Assembly: GCA_046262415.1 (NCBI GenBank)
Contig: JBHEMU010000143.1
Span: 1 to 27,656, forward strand
Source: JACDAS01 sp046262415
GTDB lineage: Bacteria > Actinomycetota > Thermoleophilia > Gaiellales > Gaiellaceae
Length of the DNA: 27,656 bases
Direction: 5' to 3'
Below, in pieces: positions 6,953 through 14,707 of the stretch; within the stretch, counting starts at the first letter, position 1, and each line of letters opens with the position of its first letter. The translations under genes were made by a program, and so were the position numbers. The notes under the pieces are model-generated. The model was not told the DNA's origin, did no database searches, and saw only the letters and a list, made by a program, of their open reading frames with translations.

Positions 6953-7190
6953 TGTGGGTCTCTCTCTACCCGGATGCGCTCGTGCGGTCAGCTCAGACGG
7001 AGCACGGGCAAGCCCGTGCTCCTGAGGTCGGCGTCGCAAGCGACGCCGAGGAGCGTGGGTCTCTACCCGGATGCGCTCGTGCGGTCAGCTCAGACGGAGC
7101 GTGGGTCTCTACCCGGATGCGCTCGTGCGGTCAACTCAGACGGAGCACGGGCAAGCCCGTGCTCCTGAGGTCGGCGTCGCAAGCGACGCC
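6953..7190. repeat. A-B-A-A-B array of hairpin repeats
   Basis: Unit A (about 46 bp, GTGGGTCTCTACCCGGATGC...) occurs at 6953-7002 (with a TCTC insertion), 7054-7099 and 7100-7145. Unit B (about 45 bp) occurs at 7003-7050 and 7146-7190. B holds two perfect hairpins with AA loops: arms GGAGCACGGGC/GCCCGTGCTCC (6999-7022 and 7142-7165) and GGCGTCGC/GCGACGCC (7030-7047 and 7173-7190). The copies are almost identical, implying recent duplication. The first hairpin is 50 nt after the MBL stop and could end transcription, but no T-tract follows. Confidence 0.9.
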
Positions 7191-7196
7191 TAGGCT
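7191..7196 (+). promoter_or_regulatory. Probable -10 (TAGGCT) of the alpha/beta hydrolase gene
   Basis: TAGGCT starts directly after the last B-unit hairpin and ends 8 nt before TTG 7205. The -35 region therefore lies inside the repeat. Confidence 0.4.
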
Positions 7197-7204
7197 CACC
7201 CCGG

Positions 7205-7822
7205 TTGCGCACACTCCTACTCGTGCACGGGGCCGCCAGCGGGCCGTGGGTCTTCGACGGCTGGGGGGCATCGTTTCCGGATGCGGAGATCGTGACGGTC
7301 GACCTGCAGGCCGGGCTGGACCTCGCCGAGGCCTCGATGTCGAACTACGAGGCAGCGGTGGCGGCAGCCGCCTGGCTGCTGGAGCGGCCCCTCGCCCTCT
7401 GCGGCTGGAGCCTGGGCGGGCTCGCGGCGATGATGGCCGCACGGCGCGTCGCGCCCGAGGCGCTCGTCCTGCTCGAGCCGAGCCCACCGGCCGAGGTGCA
7501 GGGAATCGACGAGAGTGTGGTGCCCGGTCCGGGGACGTTCGACGGGGAAGAGACCTACGGCCGCTTCCCGCCCGGCGTGCGCGCCCGCCCGGAGTCGGCC
7601 CTCGCGCGCGCCGAGCGAAAGCGCGGCATCTCGGTTCCCTCGCTCAGCGAGCCGACGCTCGTCGTGTACGGCGACGAGTTCGCCGAGGAGCGCGGACGCT
7701 CGGTGGCCCGCCGCTACGGCGCGGAGGAGTTGCCCCTCCCGGGCCTCGACCACTGGCGCCTCGTGCTCGACCCTGCCTGCCGCACCGCCGTCGCCGGTTG
7801 GCTCCGGCGCCTCGCCGAGTAA
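7205..7822 (+). CDS. Alpha/beta hydrolase, 205 aa
   Basis: The protein has the alpha/beta hydrolase plan: oxyanion-loop motif VHGAASGPWVF near the start, nucleophile elbow GWSLGG with S69, acid D157 in VVYGDE and histidine H183 in LDHW. A small cap region lies between about residues 100 and 145. The family includes esterases, thioesterases and lactonases; the substrate cannot be told here. The start is TTG 7205, since the first strand (RTLLLVHG) follows at once and TAGGCT lies 8 nt upstream; no ATG fits without losing the first strand. It stands alone on the plus strand between two repeat-rich gaps. Its stop is followed within 14 nt by a 9-bp hairpin. Confidence 0.88.
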   Translation: MRTLLLVHGAASGPWVFDGWGASFPDAEIVTVDLQAGLDLAEASMSNYEAAVAAAAWLLERPLALCGWSLGGLAAMMAARRVAPEALVLLEPSPPAEVQGIDESVVPGPGTFDGEETYGRFPPGVRARPESALARAERKRGISVPSLSEPTLVVYGDEFAEERGRSVARRYGAEELPLPGLDHWRLVLDPACRTAVAGWLRRLAE

Positions 7823-7835
7823 CGCGACCCCACCC

Positions 7836-7856
7836 ACCTGTCCCGGCGGGACAGGT
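7836..7856 (+). terminator. Strong hairpin after the hydrolase gene, possible terminator
   Basis: Arms ACCTGTCCC and GGGACAGGT form a perfect 9-bp stem around GGC, 13 nt after the hydrolase stop. No T-run follows, so an intrinsic terminator of the usual kind is not proven. The gap lies between convergent genes. Confidence 0.4.
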
Positions 7857-8014
7857 CTCCGGGCCTGGCCCCGGGTCGTGTCTCTGGCGGCCATGGCCGC
7901 CCACCCGGCCGGGTGGGCCGGCCCGACGTACCGCGCCGCCGACGTCCCCCCGGGACAGGTCTCCGGGCCTGGCCCCAGGTCCTGTCTCGCCGGGCCTGGC
8001 CCCAGGTCCCGTCT
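7836..8014. repeat. Palindrome cluster with repeated GGGCCTGGCCCC core
   Basis: The core GGGCCTGGCCCC(A/G)GGTC occurs at 7861, 7965 and 7992. The first two are preceded by GGGACAGGTCTCC, and all three are followed by a variant of (C/G)(T/C)GTCTC. Each long unit can fold using GACAGG with CCTGTC and GGGCC with GGCCC. Perfect palindromes lie between: GCGGCC/GGCCGC at 7887-7900, CCACCCGG/CCGGGTGG at 7901-7916 and GTCCC/GGGAC at 7944-7956. It fills the gap between convergent genes. No gene is supported here. Confidence 0.8.
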
Positions 8015-8042
8015 CGAAGGGACGTGGCCGTTCGCCGAGCGG

Positions 8043-9272
8043 TCAGGTGATGCGCTCGACCGGGTAGCCCCAGCTTCGCATCGCGGCGAGGACGGCCTCG
8101 CAGTGCTCCTCGTCGCGCGTCGTCAGGGTCAGCTCCACCTCGGTCTCGCTGACGGGGATGTGCATGCCCTCGCGGTGGTGCTCGACGGCGAGGACGTTGA
8201 CCCGTGACTGCGCCACGAGCGTCAGCAGCTTCAGGAGCTCGCCCGGGCGGTCCTGCATGCGCGAGCGGACGACGAGGTAGCGGCCCTCGAGCGTGAGCCC
8301 GTGCCGCATCACCGAGATCAGGAGCGTCGGATCGATGTTGCCGCCGGAGAGGATCGCCGCGGCCGGCCCGTCGCCGGGGATCTGCCCGGACAGGAGCGCC
8401 GCCAGCGCCACCGCGCCGGCACCCTCGACGAGGAGCTTCGCCCGCTCGAGCAGGAGCACGATCGCGGCGCTGATCTGCTCCTCGCTGACCGTGACCACGT
8501 CGTCTGCGATGTCGGCCAGGATCGGGCCGGTGCGGGCGCCGGGCCGCTTGACGGCGATCCCGTCCGCGATCGTGAAGCCGAGCTTCCGCCCGCCTGCGAA
8601 GGGCGCGCACGCCGCCGCCTGCACGCCGACCAGCTTGACCTGCGGCAGCACCTCCCGGAGCGCGAGTCCGATCCCCGACGCGAGCCCGCCCCCTCCGACC
8701 GGGACGACGACCGTCTCCAGCTCCGGCAGCTGCTCCGCCAGCTCGAGCCCGATCGTTCCCTGCCCCGCGATCACCGTGTCGTCGTCGAACGGGTGCAGGA
8801 ACGTCGCCCCGGTCGACTCGACCCGCTCGACGGCGGCGGCGAGCGCCTCGTCGAACACCTCGCCGACCATCTCGATCGCCGCCCCGTACGCGCGTGTCGC
8901 CTCCACCTTGGCCATCGGCGCGTCGAGCGGCACGAAGACCGTCACCCGGATGCCGGCCTGCCGGGCGGCCCAGGCAACGGCCTGCCCGTGGTTGCCCGCG
9001 CTCGCCGCGACCACTCCGGCCGCGCGCTCGGCCTTGGTCAGCGTGGCGATCCTGTTGAAGGCCCCGCGCACCTTGAAGGAGCCCGTGCGCTGGAGGTTCT
9101 CCGCCTTCATGTGCACGGGGCGGCCGACCATCCGCGAGAAGGTCTCGGAGCCGTAGAGGGGCGTCACGCGCGCCGTCCCCTCGAGGCGGCGCCGGGCCTC
9201 CTCGATCTCACGAAATGTGGGAACCGTCCGCGTCGCCGTGGGGAACACCGGTGTCGGACCCCAGTCTGTCAC
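8043..9272 (-). CDS. ilvA: Threonine ammonia-lyase with C-terminal ACT domain
   Basis: The 409-aa product is a fold-type II PLP enzyme that deaminates threonine (and serine) to 2-oxobutyrate and ammonia. PLP would bind K67 in RTGSFKVRGA. SAGNHGQAVAW and the phosphate-binding GGGGLASG follow in order. Residues from about 330 form one ACT domain, as in the shorter allosteric or catabolic enzymes, not the double domain of E. coli IlvA. The GTG at 9272 is taken as start, which overlaps the upstream meaB gene by 65 nt; GTG 9248 is an alternative with a smaller overlap. Neither has a clear Shine-Dalgarno. As last gene of the run it could supply 2-oxobutyrate for isoleucine or propionyl-CoA; the meaB neighbour favours the propionate route, which is inference. 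Confidence 0.92.
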   Translation of the reverse strand: MTDWGPTPVFPTATRTVPTFREIEEARRRLEGTARVTPLYGSETFSRMVGRPVHMKAENLQRTGSFKVRGAFNRIATLTKAERAAGVVAASAGNHGQAVAWAARQAGIRVTVFVPLDAPMAKVEATRAYGAAIEMVGEVFDEALAAAVERVESTGATFLHPFDDDTVIAGQGTIGLELAEQLPELETVVVPVGGGGLASGIGLALREVLPQVKLVGVQAAACAPFAGGRKLGFTIADGIAVKRPGARTGPILADIADDVVTVSEEQISAAIVLLLERAKLLVEGAGAVALAALLSGQIPGDGPAAAILSGGNIDPTLLISVMRHGLTLEGRYLVVRSRMQDRPGELLKLLTLVAQSRVNVLAVEHHREGMHIPVSETEVELTLTTRDEEHCEAVLAAMRSWGYPVERIT

Positions 9273-10242
9273 CGGAGAGCCGAAAGACCTTCTCCATGAT
9301 CTCCCGAACCGCGGTCAGCGGGTCGAGCTCCCGCCGCTGCACCTCGTCGAGCAGCCGCGCCAGCTCGGGATCGTCGGCGACGGCGTCCTGGAGGTGCCGC
9401 TTCGCCCGGGCAGAGGCGACGGCGAACACCTCGCCGGCGAGGTTCCGCCGCCGACGTTCCTCCAGCCCGCCGTCCGCCTCGAGGTGGGCCCGGTGCTCGG
9501 CGATCCGCTCCCACAGCTCGGCCACGTGCTCGCCGCGCGCCGCTTCGGTCAGCACGATCGGCGGACGCCAGTCGCGGTCCCGGTCGAGCGAGAGCACCGA
9601 CCGCACCTCGTTCAGCATCGTCTTCGCCGCCGGGTGGTCCGACTTGTTGATCGCGATCACGTCCGGGATCTCCATGATCCCCGCCTTGAGCGCCTGGATC
9701 GAGTCGCCGGACCCGGGCATCAGGACGAGCACGACGGTATCGGCGATCGAGATCACCTCGACCTCGCTCTGACCCGTGCCGACGGTCTCGATCAGGACGA
9801 GGTCCTTCCCCGCCGCGTCGAGCACGAGCAGCGTCTGCAGGGTCGACTCGGCGAGTCCGCCGAGGTGGCCGCGCGTCCCCATCGAGCGGATGAAGACGTC
9901 CGGGTCGAGGAAGTGGTCCGACAGGCGGATCCGGTCGCCCAGGAGCGCGCCCTGCGAGAACGGGCTCGACGGATCGACCGAGATCACGCCGACCGTCTGC
10001 CCCAGGCCGCGGACGTGACGGACGATGGCCGCGATCAGCGTCGACTTGCCCACCCCCGGCGGTCCGGTGATGCCGATCGCGTAGGCCCGGCCCGTCTCCG
10101 GATAGAGCTCCCTGACGAGCTCGTACGCGACCGGGTCGGAACTCTCGACGAGCGTGATCGCCCGCGCGAGCGCCCGCCGGTCGCCGGCCCGAACGCCGGC
10201 CGCGAGCGCCTCCCGCGTCCAGTCGCCGCCGGGCCGGCTCAT
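9208..10242 (-). CDS. meaB: MeaB-type GTPase, methylmalonyl-CoA mutase chaperone
   Basis: This 344-aa G3E P-loop GTPase has Walker A GPPGVGKST (K66), the conserved VDPSSPFSQGALLGDRIRL segment, the switch motif ETVGTGQSE and the guanine-specificity motif NKSD. MeaB/ArgK/MMAA proteins guard adenosylcobalamin-dependent methylmalonyl-CoA mutase, gating cofactor loading and rescuing the inactivated enzyme. No mutase gene is visible in the window, so the partner must lie elsewhere. The ATG at 10242 overlaps the upstream MFS stop as ATGA. The C-terminal dimerisation part ends near EIMEKVFRL; the last 20 or so residues (GSDTGVPHGDADGSHIS) are read over the start of the threonine ammonia-lyase gene and look like a non-conserved tail. 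Confidence 0.94.
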   Translation of the reverse strand: MSRPGGDWTREALAAGVRAGDRRALARAITLVESSDPVAYELVRELYPETGRAYAIGITGPPGVGKSTLIAAIVRHVRGLGQTVGVISVDPSSPFSQGALLGDRIRLSDHFLDPDVFIRSMGTRGHLGGLAESTLQTLLVLDAAGKDLVLIETVGTGQSEVEVISIADTVVLVLMPGSGDSIQALKAGIMEIPDVIAINKSDHPAAKTMLNEVRSVLSLDRDRDWRPPIVLTEAARGEHVAELWERIAEHRAHLEADGGLEERRRRNLAGEVFAVASARAKRHLQDAVADDPELARLLDEVQRRELDPLTAVREIMEKVFRLSGDRLGSDTGVPHGDADGSHIS

Positions 10243-11519
10243 CCGACGGGCGGAGTCGCGATCGCGGCCTTCGGCGGGGGCATCGCCTCGGGCTCGGGGG
10301 TCTCGTCGGCGCGTCCGGAGAGGGCCGCTGCGTCGACGCCGCTCGCGAGGATGTACGCGACGACGGCGGCGATCCCCGCGACGACCGCCGCGCTGCCCCA
10401 CACCCAGCGCGCGCCGAACGCGTCCGTGAGCTTGCCCGCGCCCACCATCCCGAGCCCGAGGAAGGCGAAGTTGGTGCTCATGATCACGCTGAAGGCCCGG
10501 CCCCGCAGGCGGTCCGGCACCCCGCGCTGCACGAACAGCGAGTTGGACACGATCGCGGCGCCGTTGCCCGAGCCCGAGACGACCGCGCAGGCGGTCGCGA
10601 CCCACACGTTCGGGGAGATCGCGGCCGCGCCGATGCCGAACGCCATCAGCATGATCGACCCGCCGTAGACGCTCGCGATCCCGCGCCGCGCCAGCAGGGC
10701 GCTCGTCGAGAAGCTGCCGATCACGAGCCCCGCCCCGAAGCCGGCCGACAGGACGCCGAAGCCGAAGTCCCCGGACTCGAACACCTCCTTCGCGAGGAAG
10801 ACCTCGGCGACGTTCACGCCCGCGTTGCTGATCGTGACGAGGCTCCAGGCGACCAGGACGGTCAGGAGCGCCCGCGAGCGGAGAACGATGCTGAAGCCCT
10901 CGCCGAGATCCCGGAGGTGGCTCCGGCCGAGCGCGCGGGCGCCCTGCACGACCCGCTGGGGCACCCGCATGATCAGGAGCGCGGAGGCGAGGAAGGTGAT
11001 CGCGTTGAGCCAGTACGCGACGTGCGGTCCGGACACGGCGACGAGCGCGCCCCCGACGAACGGCCCGGCGGTGTTCGTGAGGCTCTCGGCCGACTGGAAC
11101 AGCGCGTTCGCCTTGGGCAGGTCCTCGTCCGGCACGAGGTTCGGCATCTCCGCCCGGGCGGCCGGCTTGAAGAAGCCTGTCGCGAACCCGGCGACCGCGG
11201 CGAGCGCGACGATCGCGCCCGGCGAGTCCGTGAACGGAAGCGCGCAGAAGACGGCGAGCCGGACGACATCGGCCGCGATCATCAGCGCCCGCCTCGGGAA
11301 GCGGTCGACCAGCGGGCCAAGCGTCAGCCCGATCGCGACGGTGGGCAGGAAGTCCGCGATCAGGAGGGCGCTCACCCACGTCCCCGAGCCGGTGCGGTCG
11401 TAGATGTCGACGGTGAGGGCGATCGCCGCGATCCACGTTCCGACGCCGGACGCCAGCGTGGCGAGGAAGAGGTAGCGGAAGCCGGGCGCGCGGCGGAGGA
11501 CGCCGTTCCCGCGTCTCAT
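10239..11519 (-). CDS. MFS transporter, EntS-like exporter family
   Basis: The 426-aa membrane protein has about 12 hydrophobic segments. The start (RRAPGFRYLFLATLASGVGTWIAAIAL), the loop LVDRFPRRALM and the segment EMPNLVPDEDLPKANALFQS are typical of EntS/MFS_3 exporters, which carry siderophores, macrolides or other small molecules out of the cell. The substrate cannot be assigned. The ATG at 11519 overlaps the P450 stop as ATGA; an upstream extension of the frame exists but is arginine-rich and shadows the P450 gene. The C-terminal tail after about residue 395 is Pro/Ala/Glu-rich and probably disordered. Its place between a P450 and meaB, all coupled by 4-nt overlaps, suggests export of a product made or changed by the P450/aminotransferase pair, which is inference. 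Confidence 0.9.
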   Translation of the reverse strand: MRRGNGVLRRAPGFRYLFLATLASGVGTWIAAIALTVDIYDRTGSGTWVSALLIADFLPTVAIGLTLGPLVDRFPRRALMIAADVVRLAVFCALPFTDSPGAIVALAAVAGFATGFFKPAARAEMPNLVPDEDLPKANALFQSAESLTNTAGPFVGGALVAVSGPHVAYWLNAITFLASALLIMRVPQRVVQGARALGRSHLRDLGEGFSIVLRSRALLTVLVAWSLVTISNAGVNVAEVFLAKEVFESGDFGFGVLSAGFGAGLVIGSFSTSALLARRGIASVYGGSIMLMAFGIGAAAISPNVWVATACAVVSGSGNGAAIVSNSLFVQRGVPDRLRGRAFSVIMSTNFAFLGLGMVGAGKLTDAFGARWVWGSAAVVAGIAAVVAYILASGVDAAALSGRADETPEPEAMPPPKAAIATPPVG

Positions 11520-12865
11520 CCGGCCACGGCGGCGGGCCGGGCCGCCGCCGCCCCTGCCGTCGGGACGCGGCGCTCGACGCGGGCCCGGATCCGCTGTCGA
11601 GGTCGCAGCGACGCGGCCGCCCGGAGCTCGACCGGGCGGTCGGACACGAGAGACAGGCGCGTCCTCTGCGCCAGCGTCGCGATCAGGAGCGTCGCCTCCA
11701 TCAGGGCGAAGCGCTCCCCGATGCATCGCCTCGCCCCGCCCCCGAAGGGGAAGTAGGCGAAGCGGGGCCGGCCGGCCGGCTCCTCACCCAGCCAGCGGTC
11801 CGGGTCGAACCGCTCGGGGGCGGCGAAGAAGCGCGGGTCGCGGTGGACGATGTACGGGCTGACCAGCACGATCGCGCCCCGCGGCACGGTCCGGTCGCCG
11901 AGAGGCACGTCGGCAAGCGAGCGCCGGCCGATGAACCACGAAGGCGGGTACAGACGCAGGGTCTCCGACACGATCGCGCGGACGTAGCCGAGCCGGTCGA
12001 GCTGGCCGGCCTCCGGCGGCCCGCCGCCGAGCTCGGCGTCCACCGTCTCGTGCAGCCGCCTCTCGACCTCCGGATGGCGCGCGATCTCGTACCAGGCCCA
12101 GGCCAGCGCGGGGACGGTGGTCGCCACCGCCGCGAGGAGGATCCCGAGCGCCTCGAACGAGAGCTGCTGCCCCGCCAACCGCTCGTTCCCGGCCGCCGCC
12201 GCGCGGGCGAGCAGCGAGGGCACGTCGCTCGCGGCCGCGACTCGGCCCGCCTCGGCGAGCAGGAGCTCCATCCGCCGCTCCAGCGCGTCCGACGCCCGGA
12301 CGAACCGGATCGGCTCGCTGAGGTGCAGCAGCCCGGCCAGGTCGAGGGCGCGCGAGGTGGCGAGGCGGAACGGGGCGAGCAGCGCCTCGATCTCGCCGGC
12401 CAGCGAAGCGTCGCCCGTCCTGCCGCCGAAGAAGGCGGTCGAGACGCTGCGGACGACGATCTCCCCGAGCTCCTGCTCGAGGTCGATCGTCTCACCGTGC
12501 CGCCAGCGGTCCCCCGACGCTGCGGCGTCTGCGACCGCCGCGCCCGCGAAGGAGAGGACGCGCTCGGCGCGGAACGCGGGCTGCGCGAGCCGGCGCCCGA
12601 AGACGTGCAGGTCCGGATCGTCGCTCAGCATCAGTCCGCGCCCGGGGTCGATCCGCGCCGGGGCGGAGCGGCGGGCCCGGATCACCTTGTGCTTGACGAA
12701 GCTCTTGCCCTGCCGTACGAGCACGTCCTCGATCAGCCCGGGGTCGCCGACGAGGAAGACCTCCTGCCGGCCGAGGGTGAAGCGCGCGACGTCTCCCTGC
12801 TCGCGCGCGAGTCTCGTCAGCGTACCGAGTGGGTCGCGGCGCAGCGCCAGCAGGTCCCGGATCAA
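11516..12865 (-). CDS. Cytochrome P450 with an altered I-helix
   Basis: The 449-aa soluble P450 has the haem-binding loop FPFGGGARRCIGERFA with C381 as the iron ligand, the K-helix ExxR at E301-R304 (ETLRLYPP) and the PERF-like motif ERFDPDRW. The family inserts oxygen into C-H bonds or does related oxidations. The I-helix motif, normally (A/G)Gx(D/E)TT, reads AAVATT (245-250): threonine is kept but alanine replaces the acid and the glycine. That acid helps proton delivery, so chemistry may be unusual. The TTG at 12865 overlaps the aminotransferase stop as TTGA; the N-terminus is a little shorter than in most P450s, so a start further upstream cannot be excluded. The overall pattern (CYP102/4-like, GGGARRCIGERFA) fits fatty-acid or terpenoid hydroxylases, but the substrate is unknown. 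Confidence 0.92.
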   Translation of the reverse strand: MIRDLLALRRDPLGTLTRLAREQGDVARFTLGRQEVFLVGDPGLIEDVLVRQGKSFVKHKVIRARRSAPARIDPGRGLMLSDDPDLHVFGRRLAQPAFRAERVLSFAGAAVADAAASGDRWRHGETIDLEQELGEIVVRSVSTAFFGGRTGDASLAGEIEALLAPFRLATSRALDLAGLLHLSEPIRFVRASDALERRMELLLAEAGRVAAASDVPSLLARAAAAGNERLAGQQLSFEALGILLAAVATTVPALAWAWYEIARHPEVERRLHETVDAELGGGPPEAGQLDRLGYVRAIVSETLRLYPPSWFIGRRSLADVPLGDRTVPRGAIVLVSPYIVHRDPRFFAAPERFDPDRWLGEEPAGRPRFAYFPFGGGARRCIGERFALMEATLLIATLAQRTRLSLVSDRPVELRAAASLRPRQRIRARVERRVPTAGAAAARPAAVAG

Positions 12866-13998
12866 CTTGCCGCCGGGAGGGGCAGGTCGACCGCTCCGAG
12901 GGCCGCCGCGAGAAACCGCTGCTCCTCGGCCGTCCCCACCGTCACGCGGATCGCCTCCGGCGCCCCGAAGCCGTGCAGCGGGCGCACGATCACGCCCTGC
13001 CGGAGCAGCGCTTCGAACAGCGGCCTCGAGTCGGTGCCGAGCTCGACCGAGACGAAGTTCGCCACCGCTCCCTCGACGGGGTCGAGCCCGTGGCCACGCA
13101 GGATCCGCTCCAGCGCGGCCCGGCCGGCCACGTTCTCCCGCAGCCGCCGGTCGACCTCACCCGGGGAATCGAGACTCGCGAGCGCGGCCACCTGGGCCGG
13201 CGACGAGACGTCGAACGCCCGCCGCACCTTGCCGACGGCAGCGACGACCGCGGCGTCCGCGAGCCCGTACCCGACGCGTAGCCCAGCCAGCCCGAAGATC
13301 TTCGAGAAGGTCCGCAGCACCGCCACGCGCCTGCCCGGCTTCAGGTACTCATCGACCGCGTCGGGGTAGCCGGGGTCGTCGACGTACTCGAAGTAGGCCT
13401 GATCGATCACCGTCAGCACGTGGTCCGGCACCGCCTCGAAGTAGGCGTCGAGCTCGCTCCGCGTGTTCATCGTGCCGGTGGGGTTGTTGGGGAGGCAGAC
13501 GAAGACGATCTTCGTCCGCGGCCCGACCCGCTCGAGCATCGCCTCGAGGTCGTAGCGGCCGTCGCGCAGCGGCACGCGGCGGGGGACGGCCCCCTGCTTC
13601 ACCGCGTCGATCACGTAGCTCGGAAAGGAGGGCCAGCCGCAGACGACCTCGTCGCCGGGGTCGAGCACCGCCTGGCAGAGGCAGTCGACGACGGCGTCGG
13701 CTCCGGCCCCGACCGCGACCTCCTCGAAGCGGACGCCGTGCCGGTCCGCCAGCGCGCCGCGCAGCCGGTAGGCCCCACCGTCCGGGTAGCGGTTCAGCTC
13801 GGGGGCGCGACGCGCCATGGCTTCGAGTGCCTGCGGGAAGGGCCCGTACGGACCCTCGTTGGAAGCCAGCTTGACGACCCGGTGCAGCCCGAGCTCGCGC
13901 TGCACCTCCTCCACCGGCTTGCCCGGCTCGTACGGCACGAGGTCGGCGATCGCCGGCCGGAAGAAGCTCTCCGCGACTGCGGCGAACGACCCGGACAC
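12862..13998 (-). CDS. Histidinol-phosphate/aromatic aminotransferase-like, class I/II PLP enzyme
   Basis: The 378-aa protein has the HisC layout: KLASNEGPYGP near the N-terminus, PNNPTGT (170-176), DQAYFEYVDD with the pyridine-nitrogen aspartate (D199), and PLP lysine K233 in TFSKIFGLAGLRVGYG. HisC enzymes transaminate imidazole acetol phosphate in histidine synthesis; close relatives act on phenylalanine, tyrosine or other substrates. There are no other his genes here, so an aromatic or specialised role within the P450/MFS operon is as likely as histidine synthesis. The GTG at 13998 is supported by TACAGT 6 nt upstream on the minus strand and no Shine-Dalgarno. It is the first gene of the five-gene run and diverges from the Lon-domain gene, start codons 47 nt apart. 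Confidence 0.9.
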   Translation of the reverse strand: MSGSFAAVAESFFRPAIADLVPYEPGKPVEEVQRELGLHRVVKLASNEGPYGPFPQALEAMARRAPELNRYPDGGAYRLRGALADRHGVRFEEVAVGAGADAVVDCLCQAVLDPGDEVVCGWPSFPSYVIDAVKQGAVPRRVPLRDGRYDLEAMLERVGPRTKIVFVCLPNNPTGTMNTRSELDAYFEAVPDHVLTVIDQAYFEYVDDPGYPDAVDEYLKPGRRVAVLRTFSKIFGLAGLRVGYGLADAAVVAAVGKVRRAFDVSSPAQVAALASLDSPGEVDRRLRENVAGRAALERILRGHGLDPVEGAVANFVSVELGTDSRPLFEALLRQGVIVRPLHGFGAPEAIRVTVGTAEEQRFLAAALGAVDLPLPAAS

Positions 13999-14004
13999 CC
14001 CCGA

Positions 14005-14010
14005 ACTGTA
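14005..14010 (-). promoter_or_regulatory. Probable -10 (TACAGT) of the hisC-like operon
   Basis: TACAGT on the minus strand ends 6 nt before GTG 13998. It would drive the five-gene run with a leaderless first gene. Confidence 0.5.
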
Positions 14011-14032
14011 ACCCCCGACTGGGAGAGGCCCC

Positions 14033-14038
14033 TATCCT
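14033..14038 (+). promoter_or_regulatory. Probable -10 (TATCCT) of the Lon-domain gene
   Basis: TATCCT ends 7 nt before ATG 14046, with no Shine-Dalgarno. It diverges from the hisC-like promoter, the two hexamers being 22 nt apart. Confidence 0.5.
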
Positions 14039-14045
14039 TGCCGCC

Positions 14046-14690
14046 ATGGCGGAGATCGGGCTCTTCCCGCTCGAGCTCGTCCTGCTTCCCACGGAGCGCG
14101 TGCCGCTGCACATCTTCGAGCCTCGCTACAAGGAGCTGGTCGGCGAGTGCCTGGCCGAGGAGACGGAGTTCGGGATCGTGCTGGCCGACGACGACGGTCA
14201 GCGCCAGGTCGGCACCCGGGCCGCCGTCGTCAAGGTGCTCCAGGTCTTCGACGACGGCCGCCTGAACATCGTCGTCGAGGGCCGCGAACGCTTCCGGGTG
14301 GTGGAGCTGACCGAGGGCCGCTCGTTCACGACGGGCGAGGTCGAGCCGGTCGAGGACGACGTCGACCCGCCCGCGAGCGAGGAGATCGAGCAGGCGGTCG
14401 AGCTGTTCGGCCGGCTCGTCGAGGTGGCCGAGGCGGAGGTCGACCGGCCCGATCCGGCGTCCGAGGCGCTCTCGTTCGAGCTCGCGGCGCGAGTCGACTT
14501 CGGCCCGGGCCTCAAGCAGGAGATCCTCGAGCTGCGCTCGGAGCGGGAGCGAATCGTGCGGATCGCCGAGCTGCTCGAGCACGCCGTGCGCGGCGTGACA
14601 CTGGAGAAGGCGGTCCGGGAGCGCGCCTCCGGCAACGGCCGCGTCACGCCTCAGCCGACCGAGCCCGGACCCGGCGCGGATCCGGGCTAG
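14046..14690 (+). CDS. Lon N-terminal (LAN/PUA-like) domain protein
   Basis: The 214-aa product starts IGLFPLELVLLPTERVPLHIFEPRYKELV, the hallmark of the Lon protease substrate-binding N-terminal domain, and carries neither the ATPase nor the protease domain. Stand-alone LAN proteins are widespread, and their biochemical role is not settled; substrate or partner binding is presumed. A beta-rich part (to about residue 105) is followed by a helical bundle (about 115-195) and a Pro/Gly-rich tail. ATG 14046 follows TATCCT by 7 nt. The FkbM gene begins 17 nt after its stop, so the two probably share a transcript. Confidence 0.9.
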   Translation: MAEIGLFPLELVLLPTERVPLHIFEPRYKELVGECLAEETEFGIVLADDDGQRQVGTRAAVVKVLQVFDDGRLNIVVEGRERFRVVELTEGRSFTTGEVEPVEDDVDPPASEEIEQAVELFGRLVEVAEAEVDRPDPASEALSFELAARVDFGPGLKQEILELRSERERIVRIAELLEHAVRGVTLEKAVRERASGNGRVTPQPTEPGPGADPG

Positions 14691-14707
14691 CCGCCGCACC
14701 AACCGAC

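Noticed and set aside
6953..7190. CRISPR array
   Set aside because: The repeats are joined directly, with no unique spacers, and no cas gene is present.
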